Shown here in pieces: positions 34,111 through 37,709 of a DNA stretch of 37,709 nt (its first letter is position 1; each line of letters begins with the position of its first letter). Source of the stretch: Acetobacteraceae bacterium (GTDB lineage Bacteria; Pseudomonadota; Alphaproteobacteria; Acetobacterales; Acetobacteraceae); assembly GCA_025452005.1 (NCBI GenBank), contig JANWJK010000081.1:1-37709 (forward strand), in the 5' to 3' direction. A model generated the notes under the pieces. It made no database searches. It was not told the origin of the DNA and saw nothing but the letters and a program-made list of their open reading frames with translations. A program made the translations under genes and the position numbers.

Positions 34111-34968
34111 ATGGCCGGATTGTCCGATATCCTCGAGACCACGCAGCTTGAGAAGGTGGCGGAAGGGTTCGTGTTCACCGAAGGGCCGCTGTGGCATCCG
34201 GATGGTTTCTGGTACTTCGTCGATATCCGCCAGAACCTGCTGTATCGCATGACGATCGGCCAGAAGCCCGAAGTGGTGCGCAAGACCATCGGCGGCAACG
34301 GCACGACGTTCGATCTGCAAGGGCGCCTGATCCAGTGCGAGGGCGACGGCCGCATGGTGACGCGGCTGGCCGCCGATGGGTCGGTGACGACGCTGGCGGA
34401 TCGCTTCGAGGGCAAGAAGCTGAACCGGCCGAACGACGTGATCTGCCGTTCCGACGGCTCGCTGTTTTTCACCGACCCAGGTTATCGCGTGCCGTTGGCC
34501 GAGCGCGAGCTCGATGCCGCAGTGTATCGCATCGCGCCGGACGGAGCGGTGAGCCTGGCGGTTCCCGTGGAGTATCCCAACGGGCTGGCGCTGTCGCCCG
34601 ACGAGCGCACGCTCTACATCGCCAATACGCGCTGGTGCCAGTACGTCCACGCGGTGGAACTGGACTCGGCCGGCAACATGGTGCGCCGGCGCGTGTTCGC
34701 GGACATGTCGGCGGACGGCACCAACGGCGTGCCGGACGGCATGAAGGTGGACCAGGCAGGGCGTGTCTTCTGCACCGGCACCGGCGGGGTCTGGGTGTTC
34801 GCACCCGACGGTTCGAAGATCGGCATCATTGAGATGCCTGAGGTGTGCGCCAACTGCGCGTTCGGCGGCCCGGACCTGCGCACCCTGTTCCTGACCGCCA
34901 GCACGTCCGTCTATACGCTGCGGGTGAAGACGCCCGGAATGCCGCATCCCTATTACAAGCGCGCCTGA
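34111..34968 (+). CDS. SMP-30/gluconolactonase/LRE family protein
   Basis: FTEGPLWHPDGFWYFVDI, LNRPNDVICRSDGSLFFTDPGY, YPNGLALSPDERTLYIANT, GVPDGMKVDQAGRVF. Confidence 0.93.
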   Translation: MAGLSDILETTQLEKVAEGFVFTEGPLWHPDGFWYFVDIRQNLLYRMTIGQKPEVVRKTIGGNGTTFDLQGRLIQCEGDGRMVTRLAADGSVTTLADRFEGKKLNRPNDVICRSDGSLFFTDPGYRVPLAERELDAAVYRIAPDGAVSLAVPVEYPNGLALSPDERTLYIANTRWCQYVHAVELDSAGNMVRRRVFADMSADGTNGVPDGMKVDQAGRVFCTGTGGVWVFAPDGSKIGIIEMPEVCANCAFGGPDLRTLFLTASTSVYTLRVKTPGMPHPYYKRA

Positions 34969-34987
34969 TATACCCCCCAACGGAACT

Positions 34988-35012
34988 CCCTCTCCCGCAT
35001 GCGCGGGGAGGG
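34988..35012. terminator. hairpin between convergent genes (candidate bidirectional terminator)
   Basis: CCCTCTCCCGCATGCGCGGGGAGGG, GC-rich stem with one bulge, between stops at 34968 and 35032. Confidence 0.5.
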
Positions 35013-35031
35013 TTGGGGAGGGGGGGCCGGA

Positions 35032-36606
35032 CTATGCCTTGCTCACGTTCCAGAACACCGGCGCCGGTCCCTTCAACGGATCGCTTACGGCCTTCCCCCA
35101 CGCTGCGCGCGGCATGTAGCGCCCGAGCGGGATGAATGGCACCGATTCGAACGCCGCCAACTGGATCTCGCGCTCCAGCCGCGTCTGCTCCGCGGCATCG
35201 TCGCTGTCGAGCCACGCATTGTAGGCCGTCTCGATGCGCGGAATGTCCGGCCAGCCGATCCAAGCGTCCTTGCCATTGCCGCGCAGCAGAGAGCCAAGCA
35301 GCGGATCGCGGTACTCCGGCACCGGTGTCACGCTGACGAACAGCGACCAGCCGCCCTTGTCCAACGGCTGCCTGCTGGCACGGCGCTGCAGCACTGTTCC
35401 CCAGTCCATCGCCTGGTCGTCGATCGTCATGCCGACCCGCGACAGCGCATCCGCAACCACTAGCGACGCCGAGTTGTAGAATGGCTGGTCGGTGGTGTGC
35501 AGCATCACCAGCCTTTCGCCGGAATAACCCGCCTCCGCCAGCATCGCCTTTACCTCGGCGGCACTGCGACGTGTCGTCAAAGCCTCGATCCCCGCCATGT
35601 CCACGTCGGGCTTGCCGGTGGCGAGATAACCCATCGGCACCGTCACACCCTCCGGATCGCCGCCCATGATCGCTTCCATCACCGCGTGCTGATCGATCGC
35701 CGCCATGATCGCGCGACGCAGTTTCACATTGTTGGTGGGCGCCGCGACGTGGTTGGGCCGCAACTGGCTGATGAAGCCCCATTGATCCAGCCGCCCTGTC
35801 ACCACGTTCGATGCCCGTCGCAGCATCGGCAGCAGATCCGGCATCGGCATTTCCAGCCAGTCCACCTCGCCGGTGACCAAGGCATTCGCGGCGGTGGCTG
35901 GATCGGGGATCATCTTCCATTCCACGCGATCCACCAGCACGCGATGACCGCCCGAGGTGAAGCTCGCCGGTTCGTCGCGCGGCGAGTAGCGCTCGAACGG
36001 CACCAGCGCGGCGTGGCTGCCGATCACGTACTCGTCCTTGAGGAAGCGGAACGGGCCGGAGCCGACGATCTCGGTCATCTGCTTGAACGGATCCGTGCCG
36101 GTGGCGATGCGTTCCGGCACCATGACCGCCGCGGTCTGGAATTTCGACAGCAGCTTCGGCAGCGCCGGGAACCGCTTGTTCAGGCGCACCACGATGGTGC
36201 GGTCGTCCGGTGCCTCCAGCGCATCGAGCCGCGCCTCCAGCGTGGCACCTCCCGGATCGCGCTTCATCCAGCGCCGCAGCGAAGCGGTGCAGTCGCGCGC
36301 CAGCACCTTGGTGCCATCGTGGAACCACAGGTTCTCGCGCAGCGTCATCACCCAGCGGCGGCCGTCGTCCTCGACCACGTAGCCCGCGAGCATCTGCGGC
36401 TTCGGGTTCATCGCGGCGTCGCGGCCGAACAACACGTCGTAGATCATGAAGCCGACGTTCCGGGTGGTCATCGCGCTGGTCCACACCGGATCGAGGCTCG
36501 CCAGCGGCGACTGCGGCACGAAGATCAGCGTCTTCGCCGCCCCGCCTATCGCGGGACGCGCCAGCATTGCCATCGCGGCGCCCGACAGGAAATCGCGTCG
36601 TTGCAT
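35032..36606 (-). CDS. ABC transporter substrate-binding protein, peptide/family 5, Tat-type signal
   Basis: MQRRDFLSGAAMAMLARPAIGGA; SBP_bac_5-like sequence (YDVLFGRDAAMNPKPQMLAGYVVEDDGRRWVMTLRENLWFHDGTKVLARDC). Confidence 0.92.
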   Translation of the reverse strand: MQRRDFLSGAAMAMLARPAIGGAAKTLIFVPQSPLASLDPVWTSAMTTRNVGFMIYDVLFGRDAAMNPKPQMLAGYVVEDDGRRWVMTLRENLWFHDGTKVLARDCTASLRRWMKRDPGGATLEARLDALEAPDDRTIVVRLNKRFPALPKLLSKFQTAAVMVPERIATGTDPFKQMTEIVGSGPFRFLKDEYVIGSHAALVPFERYSPRDEPASFTSGGHRVLVDRVEWKMIPDPATAANALVTGEVDWLEMPMPDLLPMLRRASNVVTGRLDQWGFISQLRPNHVAAPTNNVKLRRAIMAAIDQHAVMEAIMGGDPEGVTVPMGYLATGKPDVDMAGIEALTTRRSAAEVKAMLAEAGYSGERLVMLHTTDQPFYNSASLVVADALSRVGMTIDDQAMDWGTVLQRRASRQPLDKGGWSLFVSVTPVPEYRDPLLGSLLRGNGKDAWIGWPDIPRIETAYNAWLDSDDAAEQTRLEREIQLAAFESVPFIPLGRYMPRAAWGKAVSDPLKGPAPVFWNVSKA

Positions 36607-36609
36607 GGT

Positions 36610-37709
36610 TCAGCCCTTGCTCACGTTCCAGAACACCACGGACGGCCCTTTCGGGATGCCGACGACATTGGTCCGCCAGGCGGCGCTCTGCCGATAGCCG
36701 CCGAGTGGAATGAACGGCAGGGTCTCGAACGATCGCAACTGGTACTCGCGTTCCAGTCGCGTCTGCTCCGCCGGATCGGTGGCGCCGAGCCAGTCGGTGT
36801 AGAGCCGCTCTATGGTCGGATCGGTGGGCCAGCCGAACCACCCCTCCTTGCCGTTGCCACGGATGAAGTTGGCGAGCAGCGGATCGCGATGATCGGGTGC
36901 CGCAACGACGGAAGGGAACATCGACCAGCCGCCCTTGTCGAGCTGCTCGCGGTTGGTGCGGCGGGACTGCACCGTGGCCCAGTCCATCGCCTGGTCGTCG
37001 ATATTCATGCCGGCGGCGGACAAGGTATGAGCGATCACCGAGGCGGTCGGATTGAAGAACCAGTGATCGGTCGCGTGCAGCAGCACGATGCGCTCGCCGC
37101 CGTAGCCGGCGCGATCGAGCATCGCCTTCACCTGGTCCGGCGTATGCTTCGTGCGCACCAGCTCCATTCCGGCCTCGTCCACCTCCTTCTTGCCGGTGCG
37201 GAGAAAACCGACGCCAGTGAACATGTTCTCCGGATCGCCGCCCATCGAGGCGGCCATCACCTCCTCCTGATCGAGTGCCGCCAGCATGGCGCGGCGAACG
37301 CCCGGATTGCTGGTGGGTGTGGCAACCTGATTGGGCCGCAGGAAGCAGATCTGGCCGTAGGTATCCAGCACGCCGGTCTTGACGCCCGGCGTCTTCCGCA
37401 ACTTCGGCAGCAGGTCGGGCAGCGGTATCTCTATCCAGTCCACCTCGCCGGTCATCAGAGCGTTCGCGGCGGTGGCGCCGTCGGGGATCATCTTCCACTC
37501 GACCCGATCGACCAGCACGCGATGGCCGCCCGCGGTGTAGCTCGCCGGCTCAACGCGTGGCACATAGCGATCGAAATTTGCAAATGCGGCGTGGCTGCCC
37601 AGCACGTGCTCGTCTGCGAGCCAGCGGAACGGGCCGCTGCCGATCGCCTCGGGGATCTGCTTGAACGGATCGGTCTGCGCGAGGCGCTCCGGCATCATCA
37701 CCGCCGGGA
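36610..37709 (-). CDS. ABC transporter substrate-binding protein, family 5, paralogue of 35032..36606 (N-terminus beyond window)
   Basis: Co-linear with the neighbour: MIPDGATAANALMTGEVDWIEIPLPDLLP versus MIPDPATAANALVTGEVDWLEMPMPDLLP; FIPLGGYRQSAAWRTNVVGIPKGPSVVFWNVSKG versus FIPLGRYMPRAAWGKAVSDPLKGPAPVFWNVSKA. Confidence 0.92.
   Translation of the reverse strand, partial: PAVMMPERLAQTDPFKQIPEAIGSGPFRWLADEHVLGSHAAFANFDRYVPRVEPASYTAGGHRVLVDRVEWKMIPDGATAANALMTGEVDWIEIPLPDLLPKLRKTPGVKTGVLDTYGQICFLRPNQVATPTSNPGVRRAMLAALDQEEVMAASMGGDPENMFTGVGFLRTGKKEVDEAGMELVRTKHTPDQVKAMLDRAGYGGERIVLLHATDHWFFNPTASVIAHTLSAAGMNIDDQAMDWATVQSRRTNREQLDKGGWSMFPSVVAAPDHRDPLLANFIRGNGKEGWFGWPTDPTIERLYTDWLGATDPAEQTRLEREYQLRSFETLPFIPLGGYRQSAAWRTNVVGIPKGPSVVFWNVSKG

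Noticed and set aside
34826-37498. 890-aa minus-strand ORF spanning the SMP-30 3' end and both SBP genes
   Set aside because: It is an alternate frame of two well-supported SBP genes; Arg/Gly/Ala-rich composition and repeats mirroring the tandem paralogues mark it as a GC-driven shadow ORF.
1-37709. CRISPR array, rRNA, prophage or complete transposon
   Set aside because: No regularly spaced repeats, rRNA-like segments, phage structural genes or transposases recognised anywhere in the window.

Overview
GC-rich chromosomal window, probably alphaproteobacterial judging by gene content and codon usage. No rRNA, tRNA, CRISPR array or transposase was recognised. Main contents: (i) a partial sterol-desaturase-like gene and a YVTN beta-propeller gene; (ii) a PEP-CTERM exosortase-substrate gene with a near-consensus sigma-54 site; (iii) a toxin-antitoxin locus, apparently fused by a 1-nt frameshift, lying between a complete O-antigen-ligase-like gene and a ~95% identical 186-nt fragment of it; (iv) a tightly coupled four-gene run: HAD-UbiA (DPPR-synthase-like), GT-C glycosyltransferase, fused heptose-P nucleotidyltransferase/GmhB phosphatase, and a tandem-domain CaiB/BaiF CoA-transferase; (v) an ArsR/AHSA1/DUF899 operon, a decayed GNAT gene and a REC protein lacking the phosphoacceptor Asp; (vi) overlapping genes for an alpha/beta hydrolase, a membrane spermidine-synthase-like protein and an exported PCMT-like protein, then two crotonase genes; (vii) Crp/Fnr, serine hydrolase, amidase, gamma-glutamyltransferase, CsaA, gpt, nitronate monooxygenase, cyclase, SMP-30 and two tandem Tat-type ABC solute-binding proteins. 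Many ORFs in the supplied track are GC-driven shadow ORFs and were rejected. No single proven new system is claimed. The best candidates for a second look are (iii), (iv), (vi), the sigma-54/PEP-CTERM unit and the atypical receiver. All family calls are by eye; no searches were run.
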